Shown here: one piece after another, positions 36,806 through 45,653 of the stretch
Layout: each line of letters opens with the position of its first letter
How positions within the stretch are numbered: the stretch's first letter is position 1
NCBI RefSeq assembly: GCF_002197645.1
Contig: NZ_CP021874.1
Location: 3,162,001-3,226,000, forward strand
Source of the DNA: Enterococcus wangshanyuanii
Lineage (GTDB): Bacteria; Bacillota; Bacilli; Lactobacillales; Enterococcaceae
Length of the DNA stretch: 64,000 nucleotides
Reading direction: 5' to 3'
Translations under genes and position numbers: made by a program
The notes under the pieces: model-generated
What the model was told of the DNA's origin: nothing
What the model saw: the letters and a program-made list of their open reading frames with translations, nothing else
Database searches by the model: none

Positions 36806-36852
36806 TTGATATGTTTGATTGCTTTAAAAAGGATAAGGAAAGAGCGAACAAA

Positions 36853-37512
36853 ATGACTAAACAACACAGAGATAAGATGGCCGTTTCAAAAAAGAAACGA
36901 GGCAAAAAAAAATCAGTAGCAACAGATCAAAACATGGAAGACTATCGAAGATTGAAATATAAACTCAAGCTGATGAAGAATATCCTCATGGCCTGTATAG
37001 TTCTAGTTTGTATTTTCTTTTTGATTACTTTAAAGACCCATCGAGTTAGCGGTGTGTCTATGGCTCCAACTTTTGCGAATAAAGATAGAATCGTTGTGAC
37101 GAAAGGTAAAACACCGTCTCGTTTGGATATCGTTACTTTTTCACCGAAAGATAAACCAAAGGATTCTTATGTAAAAAGAGTCGTTGGCCTGCCGGGAGAT
37201 ACGATCTGGCTTGAAGAAAATAAACTATTCATTAATCATCAGATAAAAGAGGGGACAAAAGCCCCTGTCAGTAATACAGATAAGCGTGCAATCGATTTAC
37301 CAGATGGTACGATCAAGATCAATGTTTCTGTTGATGTGATGAATCAGTTAGCAGGATTAACTAAAATCCCCAAGAACCATTATTTTTTGCTTGGCGATAA
37401 TCGCAACCATTCGACAGATAGCCGAATGATGGGATTGATCGAGGAGAATCAAATCGAAGGCGTCGTTTCATTTAGATATTATCCGTTGAATAAATTTGGA
37501 TTTGTGAGATAA
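36853..37512 (+). CDS. Signal peptidase I (active-site intact)
   Basis: The 219-residue protein has a basic N-terminal tail, one membrane helix (~42-60) and the full catalytic set: Ser69 in SGVSMAPTF and Lys108 in SYVKRVVGLPGD, plus GDNRNHSTDSR. It is expected to cleave Sec signal peptides outside the membrane. It follows its inactive paralogue directly, suggesting a dedicated pair for the WxL locus products. Starts upstream (TTG 36802, ATG 36811) lack ribosome binding sites; ATG 36853 has AAGGAAAG somewhat upstream. Confidence 0.88.
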   Translation: MTKQHRDKMAVSKKKRGKKKSVATDQNMEDYRRLKYKLKLMKNILMACIVLVCIFFLITLKTHRVSGVSMAPTFANKDRIVVTKGKTPSRLDIVTFSPKDKPKDSYVKRVVGLPGDTIWLEENKLFINHQIKEGTKAPVSNTDKRAIDLPDGTIKINVSVDVMNQLAGLTKIPKNHYFLLGDNRNHSTDSRMMGLIEENQIEGVVSFRYYPLNKFGFVR

Positions 37513-37537
37513 AATAAACAACTTAAGCGAGGGAAAT

Positions 37538-40147
37538 ATGAAGAAGACAGTAAAAAAATGGATACAGGAAAATGGCGTATATCTTTTGTTAAGTATCTTA
37601 TTGCCAATGCTGCTGATGGCTTTGGGTTATTTTTTGATAGGAATTTATCCTGGTAGTGAACGAACAGTCATGGCAAGCGATAGCTTTAGTCAGTATTCGA
37701 ATTTTCATGCCAGTTTTAATAATGTTCTACATGGAAAGCAAAATATTTTTTATACATGGTATGGCTCATTAGGGCTAAACTATTGGGCTTTTTCAGCCTA
37801 TTATTTAAATGGGCTTTTTACGCCGCTGGTTTTCTTTTTTGATAATCAGGCGATGCCGGAAGCGTTATATTTTATTACATTGGTTAAGTTTGGTGCAATG
37901 GGGGCAGCTTTTTGGGTCTTTTCAACTCAAACCTTCAAGCTGTCTAAATGGCTTCATGTATCTTTTAGTGTAGCGTATGCGTTGATGGCTTATACGACTG
38001 CTTATTCAGAGGTGATAATGTGGCTGGATGCATTTGTTTATTTACCATTGATTATTTTGGGTATTCATCGAGTCATGGATCAAAGAAAGCCCCTGCTGTT
38101 ATTCGTTAGTTACTTATTATTGTTTCTTTCAAATTTTTACATGGCCTTTATGATCGGTGTTTTTAGTTTCATGTATTATTGTGTCCGTGTTCTGACCGAT
38201 TATCAGCGCTATAAAAAGAGTTTTATCCCTTACTTAGTTCCTTCATTTTTAGCAGGCGGAGCTTCGATGATCACGATTTTGCCAACGGTGCTGGATTTAA
38301 AAAACAACGGAGAAGGCTTGAGTGATTTCAGTCAATTTTGGCAACCGGATACAGGTGCATGGGATTTAGTGACTAAATCGATGACTGGTGTTTATGATAC
38401 GAGTAAGTTTGGCAGTGCCCCTTTTGTTTATATTGGATTGCTGCCGTTGATTTTCTGCTTATTTTATTTCTTAGATAAGAAAATCGCGTTGCGTAATAAA
38501 ATTTTATACGGTAGTCTGTTTCTTATTTTGATTGCTAGTGTTTATATTGCAAATTTGAATTTATTTTGGCACGGGTTACATGCACCAAATATGTTTTTAT
38601 ACCGTTTTAGTTTCCTTTTTTCTTTTTTGATCATATTGCTTGCCGGATATAGTATTGAACAAATTGAAAAATCTGATGTAGAAAAAATCCTCAATAGTAT
38701 TCTCTTGTTATTAGCGGTCTTTTTAGTTGCTTACTTCTTTGCGAATAAACAGCGGTACGATTATATTCAGCCAATGTCATTTATTGTTACGATTGTGCTG
38801 TTGGCGTTGTATCTGATTTTATTACTTGTATATAAAGAAGGAAAGTTAAAAAGGATAGTACCGATCATACTGGCTGTACTTATGATCGCAGAGGCAGGCT
38901 TCAATACAAAGGTCATGCTTGAAGGGATCAAAGAGGATTGGGGCTATGCTGGACGTAGGATCTATAATGGACAGTATGAGGATATCCAATCGTTAGTGGA
39001 AAAAACGAAGCAAGAGAATGACGATTTTTATCGCATGGAAAATTTGGATGCTGTTTCACGGAATGATAGTTTTAATTATGGCTACAGCGGAGTGACTATG
39101 TTTTCTTCAATCAGAAATCGTCATTCATCCAGCTATCTTAATAATCTTGGCTTTCGCTCTACAGGAAGTAATTTAAATATCGCGTATGAAAATAATACGC
39201 TGATCATGGACTCACTCTTAGGAATCAAATACAACCTTTCTAAGCAAGATGATCTTAATAAATATGGCTTTGATAAGATCTCCAGCAAAGGTGAATATAG
39301 CTTATATGAGAATAAAAATACACTTCCATTAGGCGTGCTTACAGACAAAGAAATTTATGAACCCGATGCAGTAAGTAATCAAACAGAATTGATCAAACAT
39401 CTTTCTGGGATGGAAGAGGACTTGTTTAGTTTTGGAAATGTAAAAGAAGATACATTAGAAAATCTTGTTTTAGAATCTAGCGACGACAGCTTACTGTATG
39501 CAAAAGAAAATGTCACAGAACTTTCTTCGATCACATGGACAGTTGAAGTTCCAGCTAAAACACAAGCGTATTTAAGCTTAGTCGCAGCAGATCAAAGTAT
39601 GATGGCAAAAACAGACGTGATCCTTGAAGTAAATGGAACGACAAGAAAAAGCAGTATCTTAGAATCAGGTCAATACTATGATCTTGGTTACTATCAAGAG
39701 GCGAAAACAATAAAAGTTAAAGCGAGCTTTGATTCTTCCAAAGCCCAAATCAGTCTTTATCAACCTGATATTGCGCTCTTAAATGTTGACCGCTTTGAAT
39801 CTTCATTAGAGAAAATTAAAGAAAAAGGCGTAGGTTTTGATATTAGTGGTCGTAAAGCAAGTGCACAGGTTGACTTAACAGAAGACCAAGTGATTTGGAC
39901 GACCATTCCATATGATAAAGGCTGGAGAGCTTATGTAGATGGTGAAAAAGTTGAGATTCCTACATTTAAGGAAGCATTTTTAACATTACCAGTTGCAAAA
40001 GGTGCACACACAATAGAGTTTGTCTTTTTGCCGCAAGGATTTGTTGTGGGAGCCAGTCTATTTATTTTCTGTATAGGGACATTTTTACTGTATTTAGTTT
40101 GGCTTAAAAAACAGGCTAACAAAATAGATAGGAGAATCAATGAATGA
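37538..40147 (+). CDS. YfhO-family membrane protein (GT-C-type)
   Basis: The 869-residue protein has about 12-13 transmembrane helices in the first 450 residues. The conserved loop DSFSQYSNFHASFNNVL (residues ~48-64) and the SLGLNYWAFSAYY segment follow it. A large outside C-terminal domain and a last helix near 845 complete it. YfhO-type proteins are GT-C-fold enzymes, with B. subtilis and Listeria members implicated in glycosylating lipoteichoic or wall polymers from lipid-linked sugars. In this locus it may modify the surface proteins or their wall partner; that is inference. Its stop overlaps the next ATG. Confidence 0.87.
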   Translation: MKKTVKKWIQENGVYLLLSILLPMLLMALGYFLIGIYPGSERTVMASDSFSQYSNFHASFNNVLHGKQNIFYTWYGSLGLNYWAFSAYYLNGLFTPLVFFFDNQAMPEALYFITLVKFGAMGAAFWVFSTQTFKLSKWLHVSFSVAYALMAYTTAYSEVIMWLDAFVYLPLIILGIHRVMDQRKPLLLFVSYLLLFLSNFYMAFMIGVFSFMYYCVRVLTDYQRYKKSFIPYLVPSFLAGGASMITILPTVLDLKNNGEGLSDFSQFWQPDTGAWDLVTKSMTGVYDTSKFGSAPFVYIGLLPLIFCLFYFLDKKIALRNKILYGSLFLILIASVYIANLNLFWHGLHAPNMFLYRFSFLFSFLIILLAGYSIEQIEKSDVEKILNSILLLLAVFLVAYFFANKQRYDYIQPMSFIVTIVLLALYLILLLVYKEGKLKRIVPIILAVLMIAEAGFNTKVMLEGIKEDWGYAGRRIYNGQYEDIQSLVEKTKQENDDFYRMENLDAVSRNDSFNYGYSGVTMFSSIRNRHSSSYLNNLGFRSTGSNLNIAYENNTLIMDSLLGIKYNLSKQDDLNKYGFDKISSKGEYSLYENKNTLPLGVLTDKEIYEPDAVSNQTELIKHLSGMEEDLFSFGNVKEDTLENLVLESSDDSLLYAKENVTELSSITWTVEVPAKTQAYLSLVAADQSMMAKTDVILEVNGTTRKSSILESGQYYDLGYYQEAKTIKVKASFDSSKAQISLYQPDIALLNVDRFESSLEKIKEKGVGFDISGRKASAQVDLTEDQVIWTTIPYDKGWRAYVDGEKVEIPTFKEAFLTLPVAKGAHTIEFVFLPQGFVVGASLFIFCIGTFLLYLVWLKKQANKIDRRINE

Positions 40148-41121
40148 GAACTAAAATGATCTTACTCCTCGGTCTACTGCTGACACTTACAGGCTGTTCG
40201 GCTAAATTATCAGAGGAGCAACAAACATTTTCAGATCAAGGGATTACGTATTCGATCCAGTTACCTTCTTCGTGGGAAAAAGAAACAGATTCAAAAGAAA
40301 ACTATGGTCAAAGTGCGGTATTTGCTGCAAAAGATAAAAAAAGCAACTCCGTGATGTTTATCAGTACAACAAGAAAAGATACATTGGATTTAAATGATTT
40401 TGGAAACAAAACCCGTAAGCAATTAGCCGCAACGTATCGTTACGAGGATGTTGAAGATGTCTATATGAAGGAATTTCAGTTAAAAGATTTTCCCGCGTAT
40501 AAATATACTGTATTTACTCGATTTAAAGAAAAAGACGTCTGGGCTCATCTTTATTACATTGAAACCAAAACGGGCTTTGTTCAGTTGGTTTATTATTCAG
40601 CGGATGACAGTAATTATGAAGCTCGTTCAAAAATCATCGATCAATCAGCTCGATCACTACAAGAAACAAAAGTCGATCAATCGTATCAGGATCAGGCCAA
40701 AGAAGATACTGCAACAACTTCAGATAGTAATAGCGTTACTGTAAAAAATGCTGAGGTATCTTTTGAAATCAAAGGATTTAGAAAAGTAGCAGGCCAAAAT
40801 GGAAAAACACTATTAGCTATCCGTTATGAAGTAGTAAACCTAGCTGAAGAAAAAATGACAGCCGATTCTTTAAAAACAGTGATCGACGTGAAGCAAAAAG
40901 AGGAACAACTAACAGAGACTTCACTGCCGGAAAATGAAAAAAATTCAGCTTTAGGATTATTGGAGCAACATCAACAGGATCTAGTGGAAAAAGATCAAAC
41001 TGTAGAAGCTGTATTGGTTTATGAATTGAAAAAAACAACGGGTGATGTCGTCTTGAATTTCAATACAAAGAAATTCCCTGAACAAGATCCGGTTATTTTA
41101 GATCTAGACCTACTAAAATAA
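40144..41121 (+). CDS. Lipoprotein with PsbP-like and DUF5067-like regions
   Basis: The 325-residue lipoprotein has the lipobox LTGC at 16-19. The N-terminal half (ITYSIQLPSSWEKETD ... YYIETKTGFVQLVYYSAD) looks like a PsbP/Mog1-type fold. The C-terminal half (VSFEIKGFRKVAGQNGKTLLAIRYEVVN) resembles DUF5067, an Ig-like extracellular domain. Its ATG overlaps the yfhO-like stop (ATGA), so translation is coupled. Function is unknown; a surface-assembly factor is plausible from the context. Confidence 0.78.
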   Translation: MRTKMILLLGLLLTLTGCSAKLSEEQQTFSDQGITYSIQLPSSWEKETDSKENYGQSAVFAAKDKKSNSVMFISTTRKDTLDLNDFGNKTRKQLAATYRYEDVEDVYMKEFQLKDFPAYKYTVFTRFKEKDVWAHLYYIETKTGFVQLVYYSADDSNYEARSKIIDQSARSLQETKVDQSYQDQAKEDTATTSDSNSVTVKNAEVSFEIKGFRKVAGQNGKTLLAIRYEVVNLAEEKMTADSLKTVIDVKQKEEQLTETSLPENEKNSALGLLEQHQQDLVEKDQTVEAVLVYELKKTTGDVVLNFNTKKFPEQDPVILDLDLLK

Positions 41122-41153
41122 CTGACTATTTATTAGAAAAGGGAGAATAATCA

Positions 41154-41888
41154 ATGAACAGAAAAATAGCACTCCTGATTTTAGCCTGTGTATTCTCAGT
41201 CGCTGGGTGTAAAAAAGAAGAACAAGTATCGATAAATAAGGCAGATCAAGCAGTTAGTTGGCAAAAAAAGCAGGAAAAAAGCTTCGGGAAATTTGATTAT
41301 CTTGATATAAGTGAAAAAGAAGCACAAAAAATAATGAAAGAAAAATTTGCAATTTCCCTGCCGGAACTATATACGTCCGCACTTCCGATTTTAACTGAGA
41401 CTTTGCAAACACAAGAAAATGTCAAAGAAGAACCGGTTTATACAGTTGTCGCGACAGGTAATACATTAGTGATGAATGGGACTTATTCTTACAAGAACAA
41501 ACAAGATGGCAAGTACTATTCTTATGCAACCATTGAAATGACCTATGAATTTGATGCTCAAAAGCAAATAACCTGGTTGAGCTCTCAAGACATCATGATT
41601 TTTAACTACCCTGAACAAGGTAAGGTGTATCTCAATGATCCGATGGAAGCTCTTGAAAAACTTGCAGTATTAACTAAAATAGAGGATCTTGATGAAAAAA
41701 TAACTACGTTCAAGAAGAACATAGACCAGCCGACGGATGAAATAAAAGGGAAAAAACTCAAACTTGAAAATACACTGAAACAAGCTGAAAAAGATCATAC
41801 AGTAGCAAGAAATATTGGGATGGATTTTAGTGAAAATGGCACGTTAAGTCTGATACGAATCTTTGTAAAGGACTATACTCAAAAATGA
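41154..41888 (+). CDS. Putative lipoprotein, unknown function
   Basis: The 244-residue protein has a short signal peptide and lipobox VAGC (lipidated Cys near 19) followed by KKEEQ. The rest is soluble, with alternating helices and strands (YSYATIEMTYEFDAQKQITWLSSQDIMIF). No family is recognised. AGGGAG precedes the ATG. It is the last gene of the WxL-locus transcription unit; a terminator follows at 42031. Confidence 0.75.
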   Translation: MNRKIALLILACVFSVAGCKKEEQVSINKADQAVSWQKKQEKSFGKFDYLDISEKEAQKIMKEKFAISLPELYTSALPILTETLQTQENVKEEPVYTVVATGNTLVMNGTYSYKNKQDGKYYSYATIEMTYEFDAQKQITWLSSQDIMIFNYPEQGKVYLNDPMEALEKLAVLTKIEDLDEKITTFKKNIDQPTDEIKGKKLKLENTLKQAEKDHTVARNIGMDFSENGTLSLIRIFVKDYTQK

Positions 41889-42030
41889 TCATAAATATGA
41901 TTTTTTTGTGAAAAAATTGAGTAGAAATGTTTTTTTACGTCACCTCATTTTTATGTCAAAATTTAAATTAATAACAAATAAAGATCTTTTTTTAGCAATG
42001 GAAGTGGACGGGGCGGGAAAATTAAGATTT

Positions 42031-42076
42031 AAAAGGGATGGTTTTTTGTATAGATAAGAAACTGTCCCTTTTTTTG
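42031..42076 (+). terminator. Intrinsic terminator of the WxL operon
   Basis: A 13-bp stem with two G-T wobbles, AAAGGGATGGTTT with AAACTGTCCCTTT, is followed by seven T. Confidence 0.82.
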
Positions 42077-42341
42077 TTTTTATTTTTTGAAGAGAAAGAA
42101 AGTCTAATCGTTATAACAATATTCACCTCTCTGTATAGGGAAGAAAATGACAAGTAAAGCAACTTATTGTTAATTTTTTGAAAGTTGCATCAATACATTT
42201 CTTTTTTTTGATCGATTATATGATTTAAAGTCAAAATGATAAAAAAACAAGAATTTCGACAGTTATTATATTATATTTTTTTCAAAGGAATTATTTGTGA
42301 AAAATAGTAATGGAAAAATAAGAATAAAGCCTCAATTCGGT

Positions 42342-42370
42342 TTGTTTGTTTGCAAGTTATCTGATAAAAT
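42342..42370 (+). promoter_or_regulatory. Predicted extended -10 promoter
   Basis: TTGTTT, 17-base spacer, TAAAAT with a TGA extension. It drives the Asp-rich protein, glucosaminidase and coiled-coil gene set, with a leader of about 265 bases. Confidence 0.6.
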
Positions 42371-42638
42371 AGAGGAAGGTAGGTAGATTTTTTATAGGTA
42401 AAATGGCGAATAGACTAATCAACATATGTTTGATTAGCAGACCTATGAGGAGAATAAGTAAAGAGTGCACATATGATTTGAATCAAAAGTAAATTTGGTT
42501 ATTTTTATAAAATTGAAAACTACCGCACTGTCGTTATATTACATATATAGACAACCCACATAATTTACTTAGACGTTTGACGTTACAAAATAAAAATAAT
42601 CAAAAGAAATAGTCCCATTTTTAGGAGGAAGTGAGCAT

Positions 42639-43787
42639 ATGCTAAAAATTTTTGGTAAAGGTAAAAAAAGAAAAAAATACGAAGATTACGATGAATATGA
42701 TGATGAAGAGTACGATGACGAAGATTACGATGATGATGACTATGATGACGACGAAGATTATGATGATGATGACTATGATGACGACGAAGATTATGATGAT
42801 GATGACTACGATGACGATGACGACGACGAAGATTATGATGATGATGACTACGATGACGACGAAGATTACGATGATGACGACTACGATGACGATGAAGATT
42901 ATGATGATGACGATGACGACGAACCACGCTCATTATTCTCTTTAAAGAAGAAAAAAGCAACACCGGTACCACCAGCGCCTAGAAAAGCTAAACCAACAAA
43001 AAAACGACCACCTGTTAATGAAGTGATCGATGACGAAGAGTTGGAAGAGCTTCAAGAAGAAAATCTACAGCTTCAAAATGAACTTCGTGAATTGAAAGCT
43101 GAGTTGCGTAAGAGTAAGAGAGAGAATACGCAATTACAAAGTGAAGTTGAATCTGCTCAGCAAGTAAATGAGTCATTGGAAAATGAATTATCAATGGTTC
43201 AAGCTGTGCCAAAAGATTATGATGCGCGTATGGCTGAATTGGAACAAGTAAAAAGTAAATACAACAGCTTGTTACGTGAAAGCAACCGCCAAATTGACGA
43301 GAACGATTTAAACCGTAAAAAAGCAGAGCGTTTTGCAAATAAAGTTCGCCAGTATGAGCAGGAATTATTAGCGAAACAAGAAGAAATCGATAAGCTTTCA
43401 GAAGATCGTATTGTGATCATGGCTTCTGACACTCCAACTGATTCAGCGACCTATGAAGAATTGGCGAAAGTTCGTCAAGAACTAGAAGCAACGAAACGTC
43501 AACTAGCTCAAAAAACGATCGATGTTGATAACCAACTATCAAAAGAAGATATTGGTGAAGTGTTACTTGAAGCGAAAAAACAGGCCAAAGAGATCATTAA
43601 TCAGGCAAATCAAAGAGCACAAATGATCAATGAAGAAACTAAGCGAAAAGCTGGCGTTTTAAAACGTTTGGAACGTGCAGAGCAAGAATACCAAAACTAT
43701 TACAAACGTATTAAAGATGTGAAAGAAGAATCAGAACAAGCCTTCAATCAAATCATCAATTTAGTCAAAGAAGATCCATACCAATAA
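42639..43787 (+). CDS. Coiled-coil protein with Asp/Tyr-rich repeat tract and DivIVA-like tail
   Basis: The 382-residue protein has three parts. A short basic start (MLKIFGKGKKRKK) may touch membrane lipids. Residues ~14-94 are almost only Asp, Glu and Tyr in DYDDDDYDDDE-type repeats. After a Pro/Lys linker, residues ~130-370 are coiled coil (LEELQEENLQLQNELRELK). The end, IGEVLLEAKKQAKEIINQA, resembles the C-terminal helices of DivIVA/GpsB-type scaffolds. There is no signal peptide. AGGAGG precedes the ATG. Cotranscription with a glucosaminidase suggests a division or wall-growth scaffold; that is inferred. Confidence 0.75.
   Translation: MLKIFGKGKKRKKYEDYDEYDDEEYDDEDYDDDDYDDDEDYDDDDYDDDEDYDDDDYDDDDDDEDYDDDDYDDDEDYDDDDYDDDEDYDDDDDDEPRSLFSLKKKKATPVPPAPRKAKPTKKRPPVNEVIDDEELEELQEENLQLQNELRELKAELRKSKRENTQLQSEVESAQQVNESLENELSMVQAVPKDYDARMAELEQVKSKYNSLLRESNRQIDENDLNRKKAERFANKVRQYEQELLAKQEEIDKLSEDRIVIMASDTPTDSATYEELAKVRQELEATKRQLAQKTIDVDNQLSKEDIGEVLLEAKKQAKEIINQANQRAQMINEETKRKAGVLKRLERAEQEYQNYYKRIKDVKEESEQAFNQIINLVKEDPYQ
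42684..42921 (+). repeat. GAY-rich trinucleotide tandem repeat inside a gene
   Basis: Nearly pure GAT/GAC/GAA/TAT codons encode the Asp/Tyr tract. Units of about 30-33 bases are repeated with near identity, so copy number can change by in-frame slippage or recombination. Confidence 0.85.
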
Positions 43788-43805
43788 GAAAAGAGAGGAC
43801 ACAAA

Positions 43806-45629
43806 ATGAAAAAAAGAAATCTAAACAGTAAAAAAATGCGCGTGTTAAGTGTTGGGTTGCTTACTTCGACTGCTGTCCTTTCTGTTAATGATGTTCAACC
43901 AATTGTTGCTAAAGAATCAGAAGATCATGTAACTGCAGGATCGGAAGAACAAGAAGACGTAGCAATTTTATCTTCAACGAGTGAATATGAACCAACAGAA
44001 AGTACAGTAGAAGGAATCGCAACAAGTTCTTCTACACAAGAAAGCAGTAGTGAGTCAACGGACGAAACGATAGAAGAAAGTACAACAGACTCATCTACAA
44101 CAGACGAAACAAGTTCAAGTTCAACACAAGAGACAACCGATGAGACAAGTACGCCAGATACAAGCGATACAACAACTAGTACTACTAGCTCAACATCAAG
44201 CACTAGTTCCAGTAACAGCTCGACTTCAAGTACTAGTTCAAGTACAAGTTCAAGTACAACAAGCTCAACTACTACTCCGTCGAAACCAAAACCAAAACCG
44301 CAGCCAAGTAAACCAAAACCGGCTCCGAAACCAAGTACACCAACACCAGTACAGCCGCAGCAGCCGATCCAAGGACCGCAGCAGCCAATTACTACGTCGC
44401 CAACGAATAATGTTTCAATAGGCAGTACAACGACAGGTGCAAGCCCAGCTGGATCAAATCAGGTATTCCATATCAGTCCTAATTTGACAACTAAAAGTTT
44501 TGTCAAAGTGATCGGTGAAGATGCTCGTCAGATTGCTGGCGAAAACAATGTGTATGCTTCAGTCATGATCGCACAGGCCATTTTGGAAAGTGCATCTGGG
44601 AACAGTGCATTGGCTTCAGCTCCGAATTATAATTTATTTGGGATCAAAGGTAGTTATAAAGGGCAAAGTGCAAACTTTCTGACAAGTGAAGATGACGGTT
44701 CTGGTAGTATGTTTACGATTCGTTCAGACTTCAGAAAGTACCCATCTTACAAAGAATCGTTAGAAGATTACGTGAAGCTGATCAGAGGCGGCACTGATTT
44801 CAATAACTCTTTTTATAGTGGTACTTGGAAAACGAATACGAAATCATATAAAGACGCAACGAAATTTCTGACAGGGCGTTATGCAACAGATACAAGCTAT
44901 AACGCAAAACTAAATGGTTTGATCGATGCGTATGATCTGACCCAATACGATACATTAAAAGATAACAAGAAAACGAAAAAAGCGAAGAAGATTTCATTAA
45001 ATACTTCTTTTGAAAAATTGGAAAAACAAAATGATAAAGCTGATCAAAATATCGAGTACATAACGCATATCGTAGAAAAAGGAGAGTCTCTGAAGTCAAT
45101 CAGTGAACTTTACAATATTTCTACTTTAGCGATCCTTGATAAAAATCAATTGGATCGACGTATGTTGTTTATCGGCCAAAAGTTAAGTATTCCAAAACAA
45201 GAAGAAAAAACAACTGTTGTAGTCAAAGAAGATGCTGTAGATCGTTCATTAGATATGGTGCAAAAATTATCTACTGCTTTTGCAGATAAAGAGACGACCC
45301 AATCATCAGAGAAAAAAGTAGCCAAATCAACAAAAACAGCGACTACTAAAGAGACCACAACAAAAGAAACTACTAAAAAAGAAAAAAATGCGACAAAAGA
45401 AACAGCAGATAGTTCAGTGAAAAAAGATACGAAAGATTATCAAGTAAGTGCAACACGTAAGAAGACGAAAGAAACCTATGAAGTGAAAAAAGGAGACACG
45501 TTAGCAAGTATCTCTAAAAAAACAGGTGTTTCTGTCTGGTCATTAAAAGAGTGGAATGACTTAGACCAATACTTCTTGACGGAAGGACAACAACTTATTT
45601 TGACCCCTATCTATGATCTTCAATCGTAA
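43806..45629 (+). CDS. Secreted GH73 N-acetylglucosaminidase with two LysM domains
   Basis: The 607-residue autolysin-like enzyme has a signal peptide to about VAKES and a 150-residue Ser/Thr-rich stretch, probably glycosylated or disordered. A Pro/Lys linker leads to a GH73 domain (~230-380; AQAILESASGNSALASAPNYNLFGIKG holds the catalytic Glu region). Two LysM modules bind peptidoglycan (ITHIVEKGESLKSISELY; TYEVKKGDTLASISKKTG), separated by a Thr/Lys-rich spacer. It cleaves glycan strands during cell separation. It resembles E. faecalis AtlA in order of parts but has two LysM instead of six. Confidence 0.92.
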   Translation: MKKRNLNSKKMRVLSVGLLTSTAVLSVNDVQPIVAKESEDHVTAGSEEQEDVAILSSTSEYEPTESTVEGIATSSSTQESSSESTDETIEESTTDSSTTDETSSSSTQETTDETSTPDTSDTTTSTTSSTSSTSSSNSSTSSTSSSTSSSTTSSTTTPSKPKPKPQPSKPKPAPKPSTPTPVQPQQPIQGPQQPITTSPTNNVSIGSTTTGASPAGSNQVFHISPNLTTKSFVKVIGEDARQIAGENNVYASVMIAQAILESASGNSALASAPNYNLFGIKGSYKGQSANFLTSEDDGSGSMFTIRSDFRKYPSYKESLEDYVKLIRGGTDFNNSFYSGTWKTNTKSYKDATKFLTGRYATDTSYNAKLNGLIDAYDLTQYDTLKDNKKTKKAKKISLNTSFEKLEKQNDKADQNIEYITHIVEKGESLKSISELYNISTLAILDKNQLDRRMLFIGQKLSIPKQEEKTTVVVKEDAVDRSLDMVQKLSTAFADKETTQSSEKKVAKSTKTATTKETTTKETTKKEKNATKETADSSVKKDTKDYQVSATRKKTKETYEVKKGDTLASISKKTGVSVWSLKEWNDLDQYFLTEGQQLILTPIYDLQS

Positions 45630-45653
45630 AAATTAAGAAAGGAGAATGGCTCA

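Larger units (their letters stand above)
41889..42638. other. Long intergenic region with terminator, promoters and inverted repeat
   Basis: No gene is evident. A hairpin at 42032-42071 with T-run (AAAGGGA.../...TCCCTTT) ends the WxL operon. An extended -10 promoter (TTGTTT 42342-42347, N17, TAAAAT 42365-42370 preceded by TGA) reads right. Its leader contains a perfect inverted repeat CTAATCAA/TTGATTAG (42415-42422, 42430-42437) with a 7-base loop. A second candidate promoter (TTGAAA 42513-42518, N16, TATATT 42535-42540) lies about 100 bases before the next ATG. Confidence 0.7.

Noticed and set aside
42342-42638. c-di-AMP (ydaO) riboswitch before the wall-hydrolase operon
   Set aside because: The position would suit, but I could not find the conserved core motifs; only a simple inverted repeat is visible.
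42684-42921. Possible CRISPR-like array
   Set aside because: The repeats are in-frame codon repeats of a long open gene with no unique spacers.
42583-42972. Minus-strand open frame rich in His and Arg
   Set aside because: It is the mirror of the GAY-rich repeat in the Asp-rich gene; it has no ribosome binding site, and its composition follows from the opposite strand.
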